64,000 nucleotides of DNA from Sordaria brevicollis (lineage: Eukaryota; Ascomycota; Sordariomycetes; Sordariales; Sordariaceae): assembly GCA_033439795.1 (NCBI GenBank), contig JAUTDP010000010.1:2232001-2296000 (forward strand). The letters run 5' to 3'. How positions within the stretch are numbered: the stretch's first letter is position 1; the number at the start of each line of letters is the position of its first letter. The notes beneath the pieces were generated by a model, which saw only the letters and a program-made list of their open reading frames with translations, did not search any database and was not told the origin of the DNA. Positions 35,640-46,329 of this stretch are shown in pieces. Made by a program: the position numbers and the translations under genes.

Positions 35640-37805
35640 ATGTCGACGGAATCGACCCGCCCGTTGTTGCTGCCCCAGAACCGCAAGCTACGCCATCTCC
35701 GCGGCATCTACCTGAGAAACCTCAACTTTACTCGAACACGCGGACGAACCATTGACGATGCTGCTCTTAACAAGACGCCCGGGAAGCTCGAGGCTTTGCG
35801 CCAGAGACCAGACCTACACCATACCTTATCGTCAGAGGACTTACGGCCACCCACTATCAGACGCCGAAGTACCCTCTTGGTCAACGCCGACCCCGCCACA
35901 AGACAAAAGAGCTACGAGGATACCTTTGCCAGCAAGCTAGCCGATGCCTTCTTTACCCTTCATGTCGACGGTCTAGAAGATCCCATATACATCAGCGAGG
36001 TTGCTGAACGAGCTACGGTGCGCTTATCATGACGACTACGGAACCTCAAAGGTGATAACCCAACGCTAACAACCCAAACGTCAGAACTTCAACTTTCGAC
36101 TATTCGAACTCGCCGACCTGGATTCGACAATAGCCCAGTCACCCCAAGTGACAGTCCGAGTATGGGCCAAACGACAAGACCAATGGCTTCTACTTCTCGA
36201 AGACGATGTCGACCTTCGCACCCTCAACTGGCTGGGTACCCTCCAGAACGTCCACTTCCCGGCCAACAGCTTGGTCTTTCACATGATAGACGGCATCTAC
36301 TCCCTCGAGCTCTCCAACAAGTACCCACCACCAAAGAAGGAAGTAGCACCATTGCCAACATCCTCCTACAATGTGCTGATGCGCCTGGCAACACTCAACA
36401 ACTCGGTCCAGGACGCCTTAGCCACTCGTGACGCCCTGGCCGCGCAAATCAACGACCTCCTCGCCCAGGAAGAATCGAAACACCAGGAAGACGGCAACCT
36501 CGCCGAAGCCGAAGAGAAAGTCAAGTTAGCCACCAAGTACCTCACCCAGCAAAAACGAGCCGTGGCCGCCGCCAGGAAACGCAACGAGGAAATGCGCGCC
36601 TCCATCGCCGCGCGCAAAGCGGCCATCGAGTCGGGGTTAGCCGTGCAAGAGAAAGCAGAAGAAGACGTCCGTCACGCCGCGGGCGAACCGCTCACGCAGT
36701 CTAAGACCTTGTTATCGTCCGTCCGCGACCAAATCCGGGGCCAACGCCGGCGCATCTGCGAAGATTTGTTGACCATCTACCGCATTTCTCCCCTTCCTCC
36801 ACCTGTGGACACTCAAGGGGTTAAGAACCACGACCCTCTGTCGTTTCAAATCTGCTCTCTCCCCCTCGCCAACACCGTCCTCGACCCAACAACCTCCTAC
36901 TCGCCCACCTTCACCCACTCTGGCAACCCCAAAGAAAAATACCCCCACGAAGAAACCCTCTCCGCCTCCCTCTCCCTCGTCGCTTTACTAGTGCACCACC
37001 TCCAACACTACCTCTCCGTCCCCCTCCCCTACCCAATAAAATGGCACGGCTCCCGCTCTACCATCCGCGACGACATTTCCAATTTCCCCGTCAACCCCAA
37101 CGCCTCATCCTTTTCGTCACACGCCTCCCAATCTTCCCGCTCCACCCCCTCATCCTCTTCTTCCACCGGCGAAGGATCAGACCCGAACCGCGAGTTCCCC
37201 CTCTTCCTCCCCAAAGGAGGGTCAACAGCGCAATACAGATTCGAATACGCCTGGTTCTTACTCAACCGCGACATTGAAGTTCTCTGTTACAGCCAGGGAC
37301 TAAAAGTGGTGGATATCAGACACACGTTGCCGAATTTGCAGTGGTTGTTGATGGTTTGTTCTGCTGGACGGGACGAGATGCCAGAGAGAAAAAGAGGGGG
37401 GTTAGGGGGTTGTGGCTGGGACGGATGCGGAATAAGGGGGTTAGGTTTGGGGATGGACTGGGGTCAGAGGTGGATGGGAGTGCGGAGGGGAGTTTGGATG
37501 GGAGGGGAAGTGGAAGTGTGGAGGGGAGTCAAGCGGGTAGTGTAGCGGGGGATGAGAGGAGTAGAGATGGTGGAAGCAGAAGAGGAAGTGTGGATAGTGA
37601 TGCCACTGTTACCTCGAATACGCCACGGACGAGGACGGGAGGAGGGTTGACGATTGGGAATGGGAACGGGACTAAGAGTACGAACGGGCTACCACCACCT
37701 AGGTCGCTGTCTAGATCGCCGTTGGCCCAGTTACCGTTTGATGATGAGGGGTCGAACAAGTTGACGTTGAGGACGAAGGGGTTGAGGGAGAGTGCTGCGA
37801 GGTGA
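35640..37805 (+). CDS. Atg14/UVRAG-like (Vps38-type) PI3-kinase complex subunit, with apparent frame change
   Basis: Likely regulatory subunit of the Vps34-Vps30 phosphatidylinositol 3-kinase complex acting in endosomal sorting and autophagy. Exons are 35640-36017 and 36085 onward. The N-terminal half has a C2-like region (FRLFELADL, VTVRVWAKR, LLLEDDVDLRTLNWLG, residues about 125-200). A long Ala/Glu/Lys coiled coil follows (about 220-315), then the UVRAG core ending near 37350 with the family signature DIRHTLPNLQWLL. After this the reading frame seems to change. The first frame stops at 37545 with implausible Gly/Trp-rich sequence (612 residues in all). The frame shifted by one base continues from about 37400 to 37805 with a plausible basic then Ser/Gly-rich tail (about 698 residues). 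The switch lies in a run of six G at 37396-37401. A sequencing or assembly error, a true mutation or an unusual intron are all possible. Confidence 0.72.
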
Positions 37806-38518
37806 TATCAGATTACGACGGTGCAACACTTGTCTGCCAGTCTATGTGTTTGATGATGAGTTATGAGTATGGACGGCATGACTGGGTATGTAATGGGTAA
37901 TGGATAACGACGATCACGAGCCGAGGAGTGATGAAACTTTGTTTTTGGACACACATGATTACGATATTTGCTTAGACGAGAGAGAAAGGTTGGTAGGGAG
38001 GTAGCGTTTTTTTGCATGAAAACAAAATAGCATAGCGATGAGTTTCTATACCATGATATTTGTTTTTAAATCTTGATATCCGAACAGTAAGAAATTGACT
38101 ACAGCTCTTCATGCCCAAAGATGCCCACGGGAACACACACCTATGCATCATGTTATTATTCGGGAGCAATTCAGATGTTAGAGTTGAGCCAAGCGGTGTT
38201 ACGTTTTAACATCAAATCAACGCCACAGGAGTCCAGAAGATGTTTGTTGCCTTCTTGGAAAAATAGCCATGAAGTAGGTAGACCAAATGTCAAGAAATAT
38301 CCAGTATCAACTCAGTAAATTGACTCCCCAAAAATGGTATCTGGTATCTAACCAACCCTAGTCCAACAGTCGTGGAACCAACGAAGAGAAGAAAAAAGCC
38401 ACAAATGAAACGCCGCAAACTCCCATGCTTTTTACATCATTCATTTCACTCTCTCTTCCCCCTTTCCCATATCTCCTTACTCTCAGGTCTTACCACATGC
38501 CCTCCATTGGGCCGAGGC
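37806..38518. other. Convergent 3' spacer
   Basis: It separates the plus-strand UVRAG-like gene from the minus-strand fibroin-3-related gene. No coding potential is seen; it should hold both polyadenylation regions. Confidence 0.65.
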
Positions 38519-40518
38519 TTACCAACCTCTATACCCCCCACCACCAGCCGCCCCTCCACCGCCTGGTCCTCCCGGTCCTCCTCCCACAGGCGAATACGGT
38601 TTATACCCCGGGTATCCTCCCTCATCTTGCCCTCCCATACCTCCTCCTCCTTGCTGCTGCTGATCCATAGCCCCAGGTCTGCTGTAACCCCCACTGCTAA
38701 AATCAAACCCACCCCCTCCTGCACCACCACTACCACCATTGCTACCCCCAAGTGTACCCTGTACACCCATGGTATTATTCCTCACCGGCGGCTTTGGTAA
38801 CGGGCCCGTCGGCGCCGGAGAGGGGGTAGACCTCATAATATCTCCGTAACTCGCGCCACTACCATACCCATTTCCACCGGCGCTGGCGCCATAAGCGTTA
38901 TTACCACCAAAGGTATTTTGCCTTTGTGACTGACTCTGGTTGCTGCCCTGGGAATATGATCCCTGGTTCGAGAACCCGTCATAATCGCCTGTGATACCAG
39001 TTGACTGAGGAGCAGGCGAGTGATGACGCGGTCCGCCGAGGAAGGAGTCGTCACCTGGCATTTCGTAAGTCTGGAGGTTGTTGCTGTTGGATCCGGTGAC
39101 ACCGCCGTAGCCAAGACCGGTGAGTTGTTGCTCGGGAGCTGGTGAGCGGCGGGTCATGGGGTTTTGAGGGTATGGTGTCGAGTTCATGCCCGCTGCGGGA
39201 GGGGAGCGGACGCGGTTGGGACCGCCAGGACCGCCGCCCATGGTCCCGGCTGCGATGCCCATGCCTGCTGCTACGTTGCCGGCTGATAAACCACCACTGC
39301 CGTAAGGTTGTTGAGAGTTGCCGTAGCCGGAGTCGTAGTTATCGTAGGGTGAAGTGTCATAAGGAGAGGCGGGACCGTTACTGGTGGTGCCGTAGGAATC
39401 ATAAGTGTTGTTTCGTGCGGAGTCGTAGGTGTTGTTTCTCGTGGGCTCGCCGTAGCGGCCGTAGGCATCTTGTTGTTGGTTGCTGTAGCCACCAGGAGCA
39501 TTGTATCCTGCCGAGCCAACAGCTGCCGGGCCCATAGTGGAAGCAGCCATACCGTAGGGCGATGGAGAGGGGGACTGGCCATAGGGAGAGGTGACAGGCA
39601 TTTGGTTGTACCCTTGAGAGTTCTGCTGGCCATAACCACCATTGTTTCCGTACAAGCCGTTGTTACTGGCCGGAGCACCATAGGGACTCTGCAGGCCCCC
39701 TGGTGAAGGGCTAGGTCCCGGTGTTCCTCGTCCAGGTCCTGCTGCGGGAATAGCAGCCGCCGCACCAGTCATGACTGCAGCTCCAGCCGCGGCAGCACCG
39801 ACACCAGCGCCCGCGGCAGTCTTCTCCTCCGGCTTCTTCAACTGATCCAACTCCACAGCCTCCTCCTCTACCAACACCTTCTTACTCCCCGCACCCTCCC
39901 ACTCAGGCATAGCAGGCAGCGAATCGCCCATAGTCTGTCTCTTCTTGCTGACATCAAACTCTGCATACTGAGGCACGGACGGCTGTTTGCTATACGAAGG
40001 TTCCGAGTACGACGGCGCCGGCCTGTTACCGAAGCCGTGGTCCATAGGCTCGGGAGCCTTGTATCCCTGATCGGGCGGAACGAAGGGCGCATCGAGGTAC
40101 TTGTGTTTGCGAGAACCGGGAGGATCGCAGCAGCCGCAGCAGTTTCCGCAGCATTGGAGGCAGCGGAAACACTCGCAACAGCAGGAGAGACCGCAGCAGA
40201 GGCAGCGACCTATGCACCAGCATATCGAGAAGATGACGAGTCCGGCGAAGATCATGAGGCCGATGGCGGTCCATCTGTGGAGACAAGGTTAGCACCATGT
40301 TATCGCAGCACCAGCGGGAGAGTTGAATGAACGTACTTGCAGTAATCAACCTGCATACAATTGTCCCAACTGGAGAACGCCGTCTTGACATCGTTCAAAT
40401 CATCGGCGACATTTCTTCGTTGGAGCGCAGGGTGTATGCTGCGCGCCAACAAGTCCAAAAATCTTGCCCCAAGTCCCTCCTGAACACTCCTCCTCATAGC
40501 TATGTCTATCGTAGGCAT
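38519..40518 (-). CDS. Fibroin-3-related fungal membrane protein
   Basis: A 645-residue protein of a fungal family usually called fibroin-3 related. The exons on the minus strand are 40518-40337 and 40274-38519, with a 62-bp intron between them (40275-40336) splitting a lysine codon. The N-terminus (MPTIDIAMRRS...) is followed by FSSWDNCMQVDYCK and one transmembrane helix (about 62-82). Next comes a striking cysteine cluster (about 15 Cys in 40 residues, pattern CLCCGLSCCCECF), well placed for palmitoylation at the inner membrane face; that role is an inference. The remaining ~500 residues are disordered and rich in Gly, Tyr, Pro, Gln, Ser and Asn, ending in Gly-rich repeats and GYRGW. The silk-like tail gives the name; no enzymatic function is known. 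It is convergent with the UVRAG-like gene. Confidence 0.85.
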
Positions 40519-43337
40519 CTTGTCGGTTGTTGTTGTGGTTCAAAATATGAAATGATGTTGTATGTTTCGTCCGCTAGTCAGCGCGGATCTTGGACAGGCC
40601 CGAGTGATCGACGACGACCTGTCCAATCGGTATAATGTGGGTATCGATAGAAAAAATTGAATCTGTTGCAGTCGCCGCTAATCTCTCATTGTTTTCCTCC
40701 AGTTATCGTTGAAGTTCGTGATGCGATATGCGATGTTTCTTGTTTCTAGTTGCGAAAACCAGCGCGATGGGTATATTTGGTATTCGATTCGGTCAATCGT
40801 TGTCGACGGTATAAACCAACAGGATGAATGACTGTAGCGGGTAGGCTAGGCTATGTGCTGAAAGGAACGGACAGCGCGCTTGCGTGCAGGATAATGGGTT
40901 GTCGCAAAGGAATGTGTTTTTCGTCTGCAGTACTTGGATACTGTCTAGATGCCGACGGATGGCTGTGTCGAGGTCGAAGTCAAAGTCGAAGTCGAAGTCG
41001 TCGGTCGGTCGGGCGTCTGTCGTTAAGCGCGAGCGAACGAACAAGTCCAAAATCCAACCTGAATCAAACCCCGAATGTAATTGGGCAAAAGGGATTCGAA
41101 GGATAAATGGAACAACGCAGTGTACAGTATCAGAGTGAACCCTCTTTGGTCTTTGGTGGCCGCCGTTCTAGCCGTTGTCGCCTGGTTGGACAAAAAGGGT
41201 CGGTCGCACAGGTCGGGAAGGATATCGAGGATGTCGCACTGACTGGTCGTCTCAGATTAATGTTGAAACCAGGGCAAAGACAGAAGACGCGGGCGCGGCG
41301 CAGTAACGGTAGTAATCAGACCAGTGCCGAGAGTGAGTGAAATGACGGACGGCTTGGTGAAGTGAAGGGAGAGGACGAGGGAAGCCAACGACCGTTATAC
41401 GCAAAAAGGGGTCGGTAACCCTCAAAAAGGCAAAGAAGCGATAGAAGAAGAACCTGAGCCCCGGACCGAGAAAACCCCTCGTTGCACTAACGACGCTCTC
41501 GCTCTCGGAAGGGAAGGCGAAAAAAGGATGGATGCCCTCAGCCCAGAGAAAAGAGAAAAGATGGACACTTCCACTTGTGTGTGGGAAGGGGTAAAAAAGC
41601 GAACCAAAAATGCGGGTGTGGTGGCCTTCGATTGACCCGCTTCTGTTCCTGTTCCGTCTTCCACAACCCCGGTTCTGCTGCAAGGTACGGACGGGCTGTG
41701 ATGGGCTAGGAACGGAGCCAACGGCCAGGGGTACACGATAGTGGTGACAAAGTGGACTGGACGCTGACAGAAGGACGGGGCAGTGGACTGTTCTTGGGGT
41801 GGGATTTACTCACCAGGGTTTCTTCCGCTTCAAGTGTTTCCTGTTCAAGAATGGGTTTTGGGTCGAACGGTGAAATGGTGAAACACCAAGCTAATGCGCG
41901 CCTTGAATTTGCGTGCGGGATTTGCTTGGGTTGTTATCGTTGCCGGTGACCGGAGATGTCGATATGCTCCTGTTCGTGAAATGTCGTGATGCTCTACGAG
42001 GAATGTAGATTTGTACCAACCATCCCATAGCATGTGCTCTTCCATTCATAAGAAATAAAACCAAGACCTCCCAAGAGTTTAAAAGTCACACAAGTCGAGT
42101 CGCCAACGGAAATGCTCTCGCTACTTACCCGAAATAAGACAAAACCGCAAGAAAAGGAGCGTGACGAAGGGCCTTTGTACACAGCCTTCTTGCCCGGTCT
42201 TCTTGGCCTCGCCTTGGATGGCAAATCTTAAAGACGGGAGCAGCAGTCAGGTCACCAGCACAGGCATCATAGCACCGAGCCTCGCTCGCCAGTGGGCAGG
42301 GCATTTGCGCTGATTCGTGCTCGCCTAGCGTATGCCATTTTGTAGACACCGGATGAACCTCTCGCTCATAACGAAGTTTAGTAGGTAGTAGGTTTAGGGA
42401 GGCTGTCAAAGCTCACGGCACATGGACAACTCCGCCATCGCCATCGCCATCGCCGCCTTCGGGTCCATCCCACTTGAGACGCACGGTCGGCCGGGGAAGA
42501 GACGGGGAAAGATGAAGCTAGAGAGTGGGATCCTCTATAATATCCATCCGCGGATGACGGCACTCGCGGGGCGGGAGATGGAGTTGGAGGCCTGTCAGTC
42601 GGAGCTTTGGACTAGAGGTACCTAGCCTAGCGGTCTCCAGCTTTTCCAACGGCCTATCCTCCTAACCCAGGTAGCCTTGTGGATGATGATGAGCCTAGCA
42701 AGGACGGACTTCCGAAATGGAGATGGGACAGGACTTCCTTGTGACGATGGACAACAAGGAGAATGCTGAGCAGACAGCGCGGGTCAGTCGGGTGTAAAAG
42801 GAGCGGGGTTCAAAAGATTGCGATGGTCACTCTTGGAGGAACATCGTCCGCTTTCTCTAGTGTTGCAGGGGGGCGGTGATGGTGGATGGCGATGTACGTG
42901 CGCGCGCGACCGAGGTTGAAGTAGTAAAGGCCATCTTGTGATGATGATGCTGATTGCGCGCGACGAGTGGGCAGTGTAGAAGTAAAATATGAGAAGGAGA
43001 TGCTGAAGTTGTAAAGACCTCCGAATTGTTTGGGTCGTGATATCGAAATTGCAGGGATGCCAACAAAACCACCACCAGAAGAATGAATTGGGTGGGTGAA
43101 CGGCGGGCAAATCACTGTATCATCAGGTGATGCGTCATCGCGGTCATCAATCAAAGCTTCAAGCTCCATCCAAGAAGAAGAAGAAGAAGAAAGAAGGGGT
43201 TAGGGTTCACTATGCACCGCCTCGGCTTCCCCTCAAACCTGCGGACTGCACTGCAGGCACCCCTCACCTGACAGCTTGCAGTTTATAAGCTGACCATCAG
43301 AGTGCTGTAGACAACCAAACAAGTGAAACCAGAAAAT
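40519..43337. other. 2.8 kb intergenic region
   Basis: No gene is supported; frames are short and overlapping. A hexanucleotide-like GTCGAA(A/G) array lies near 40972-41004 and a GAA run near 43172-43193. The left part is presumably the promoter and leader of the minus-strand fibroin-3-related gene. Confidence 0.55.
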
Positions 43338-43507
43338 GGTCACGTAGCGGAGTGGTTACCGCGATGCTCTTGTGAGTACCCTGCAGGTTACCAAAAAGGT
43401 ACTTCCTGAAAGGTGTTGTTTCCCATACTAACACACGTACCTAATTAGATACCTCCAAGCCATTGGAAGTTATGCATAGGTCCTGGGTTCGACCCCCAGC
43501 GCGACCA
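43338..43507 (+). tRNA. Intron-containing tRNA gene, probably tRNA-Thr(UGU)
   Basis: The A box (TAGCGGAGTGG) and B box (GGTTCGACCCC) are excellent, and a T7 terminator follows. The folding is acceptor GGTCACG with CGCGACC, D stem GCGG/CCGC, anticodon stem ATGCT with TGCAT, variable AGGTC and T stem CTGGG/CCCAG. The discriminator is A43507, and CCA is not encoded. With loop CTTGTGA the anticodon is TGT at 43371-43373. The intron between positions 37 and 38 is about 97 nt (43375-43471), long for a fungal tRNA. There are two defects: an A-C mismatch in the acceptor stem (position 5 with 68) and a T-T at 31-39. G37 is also unusual for a threonine tRNA. The isotype is therefore tentative, and a decaying copy is possible. 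Confidence 0.75.
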
Positions 43508-43519
43508 CACGGTTTCTAA

Positions 43520-43526
43520 TTTTTTT
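43520..43526 (+). terminator. RNA polymerase III T-run terminator
   Basis: Seven T residues lie 12 bases after the tRNA 3' end, as expected for Pol III termination. Confidence 0.8.
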
Positions 43527-44103
43527 GCAACTTTTTTGGTTTTTCTGTGTTCGCTTGCTTTCCATCAGCTTCTGTCCCTCACATGCCTCCTTTCTTGTGT
43601 GCATCTCGACTTGGCTTTCGTATCTCGACACCAATTGAGCTCCCGTCCCAGCTCTCCGCTCAAGAGTGGACAGCTTCCCTTATCGTCAGTCGACGTAACC
43701 CGCCTTTTTGGTCTGATCGCTTCGCTTGGATGGTGTCACTGCCATGGGTATCCCGGTAGTAGCTCCGTCCTCCCCATCCCGATGTTCACGGCGGAGGAGT
43801 TGCAGCTTCTCATTGTCAGCGCCCATCACTTTTCGCGATGTTTGTCGTGGAGGTTTAGCATCAAGTGCACATCACGTCGTTTCACATCCACATGCATCGT
43901 CAACATAAAGTTTGGTATTCATCTGTATGTTCATTTCGCTTATCTGATAGCCTAATGCATTGTGTTTACTGGGTGGCATCTAGAAGGCCCAAATATCCCA
44001 GCTTATGAGTGAGTGTGCTATCTCTGTGCCGCTTCTTGCTTTATGCTCTATTACACATCGAGACTTCCGCAAACCCCAACTTTCCATTCCGCTATTTATC
44101 CGC
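43527..44103. other. Spacer between tRNA and Rpt1
   Basis: No gene is supported. It holds the 3' region of the minus-strand proteasome gene. Confidence 0.6.
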
Positions 44104-45628
44104 TTAGTTGTATTGGGCATAGGCCGCAGTAGAGTTGAACTTGAGGTTGCCCTTGATGACCTTGTCCACCGCACTCAAGAAATCCTTCTCCGACGCCACC
44201 TTCCTGCGCGCACGAATGGCGAACATGCCAGCCTCCGTGCAAACACTGCGCAACTCAGCACCCGTCGCGTTCGGGCACAGACGAGAAATGAGCTCCCATC
44301 GGATGTCGCGCTCGACCGACATGCTCTTGGCGTGAATGCGCAAGATGTTGGCGCGGCCCTCGAGATCGGGAAGCGAGAACTCGATCTTGCGGTCAATACG
44401 TCCGGGACGCATCAGGGCGGGATCCAGCGTAGAGGGACGGTTAGTAGCGAACATCACCTTGATGTTGCCACGAGCATCGAAACCATCCAGCTGTGTAATA
44501 AGCTCCAACATGGTACGTTGGACTTCGTTGTCACCACCCGCACCATCGTCGAAACGGGCTCCGCCGATAGCGTCGATTTCGTCGAAGAAGATGATGCAGG
44601 CCTTCTTGGTGCGGGCCATCTCGAAAAGCTCGCGAACCATACGAGCACCCTCGCCGACGTACTTCTGAACCAGTTCGGAACCAATGACACGGATGAAAGT
44701 GGCGTCTGTCCTGTTGGCAACGGCACGAGCGCAAAGCGTCTTGCCGGTACCGGGAGGACCGTATAGCAGGGCGCCCTTCGGGGGGTCGATACCGAGGTTG
44801 ACGAACCGCTCTGGCGACAAGAGCGGCATCTCGACGACTTCGCGCAGCTTCTCGACCTGTTCCTTGCAACCACCGACATCGCCGTATGTGACGTCAGGCT
44901 TTTCCTCGACCGTCATCATGGTAACGCTCGCATCGATTTTGGGTGGCAGCGGAAGGAGAATCTGGTACTTGTTCCTGTCGACACCAACGCGCATTCCTTC
45001 CTCGATATCTGTCGGGCTGACACGCTCACCGAGCTGGACCACGAACTTGGCGATCTGCTTAACGTTGATGACGTACTTGCTCTTCGACTCGTCCTTCTCG
45101 TCAGGAATGATCTTGGTGCACCTCGCTACCTGAAGCGGTTGCTCTTCTCCCATGCGCTGGCGATCGGCTGCCACATCCCAAAGGTGAGGGGGCGCAAGGC
45201 CAGTATCTGATTCCTGTAAACCGAAAAGTATCGCGGGTCAGCTGCATGCGCTTCGCAGTTGTTATGTAGGCCAGGCACAAGAATGACTAGCATACCTTGA
45301 CGCCAATCTTCTCGTCCACACTCTGCTGTTTCTCCTTTATTTGCTGTTCTAGCTTCTTGATGGCAGCACCGTAGGGCGCGGCGCCGTATGTCTTGAGGAC
45401 CTGGATATCCCTTGATGGGAGTTAGACGACTCCTTCGTTATGGCGGACGCTTTTTGGGCGGCAACGTACTCGTCTGAGAGGGGAGTGATCTTCTTCTCCT
45501 CGATTTCATCGTCGCCGAAAGTTTTCCTGTACTTCTCCCAGTTTTGACCCGTGGCAGAAGGCTACTCCATATGTCAGATGTGTATAAGGTGGCGGCAGCT
45601 TCTGGTAGGGCGACGGCAAGCATACCAT
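44104..45628 (-). CDS. rpt1: 26S proteasome regulatory ATPase Rpt1 (subunit 7 / PSMC2)
   Basis: AAA+ ATPase of the 19S base ring, which unfolds ubiquitinated substrates and opens the 20S gate in nucleus and cytosol. The minus-strand exons are 45628-45626, 45561-45470, 45410-45296 and 45213-44104, giving 439 residues. The first coding exon is only the ATG: intron 1 begins right after it (GTATGC) and exon 2 continues [13 protein letters not shown]. The protein shows the N-terminal coiled coil ([13 protein letters not shown]), an OB-type region, Walker A GPPGTGKT, Walker B IIFFDEID, the sensor region ATNRP and the arginine-finger region MRPGRIDRK. The C-terminus AQYN lacks an HbYX motif, as expected for Rpt1 and unlike Rpt2, 3 and 5. 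Length and motifs match Rpt1 orthologs. It is divergent from the CCT4 gene across a 0.7 kb spacer. Confidence 0.96.
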
Positions 45629-46329
45629 GATGGCGGCGGGTGGGAATGACGATTCCCGTTCGGACTAAGGTGAAGAAGGGTGGATAAATCGAAGGTTCGG
45701 GGTCGGCAAGTAAGTTTCGCGATGGCGCCAGTCGAGAGTTTGTTTAATGTCGGGTCGTTCGTGGGGTAGAAATCTCGACGCGGGTTTGATGTTTGGTGAG
45801 TCGGGTTGTGGTTTGATGATGTTCAGTGATGGAGATGGTTCGTCAAGGTCCAGTAAGGTCGGAGGCTACGACTGCCACTGCGGCAGTGACAGAGGGTCGA
45901 AGCTCCAACTGTTGCCGTAATCCATACGCTGCCTTGCGGGCGAGGGAGCTGCGGGTGGGTGCCACCTTGATGGCGCCTAACCTCATCCGGTTAGAGCGTT
46001 TGTAAGTTACAGCGCCGCAGGTACCTTTTCCACCGCCCACCGCTTCAAGCAGCAGCCGACAAAAAATTACCACCTGCCAGCCCACCTTTGCGCCCGCGCC
46101 AGCACTTTATGGTCCCGCAGTGGAAACATTGGTACGGACGGTGTGTGTTTTTGGCCCGCCATTGATTCCAGACCAGCAAAGAAGGAGAAGAACAGAGCTC
46201 TGCCTAACAACACAGCAAGAACACTTCACCAGCGCAAAGTCAATTTCAGATTTGTCAACTCGAATTTCCGGCAGTCTCTGACCCTTTCATCCTTCAATAA
46301 TCCCATATACCAGATCACAGCTTTGCAAA
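45629..46329. promoter_or_regulatory. Shared divergent promoter region of Rpt1 and CCT4
   Basis: This 701-bp spacer separates two divergent housekeeping genes of protein quality control. It is GC-rich in the middle and contains a GGTGCCACC palindrome near 45957-45965 and CCACC-rich DNA near 46030-46090. I found no exact copy of the yeast proteasome box GGTGGCAAA on either strand. Confidence 0.6.

Noticed and set aside
37341..37805. Separate 154-codon gene
   Set aside because: It lacks its own promoter space and continues the UVRAG-like protein after a one-base shift, so it is treated as that gene's tail.
45629..46329. Yeast proteasome control element GGTGGCAAA
   Set aside because: Only partial matches such as GGTGCCACC were found; no exact copy on either strand.
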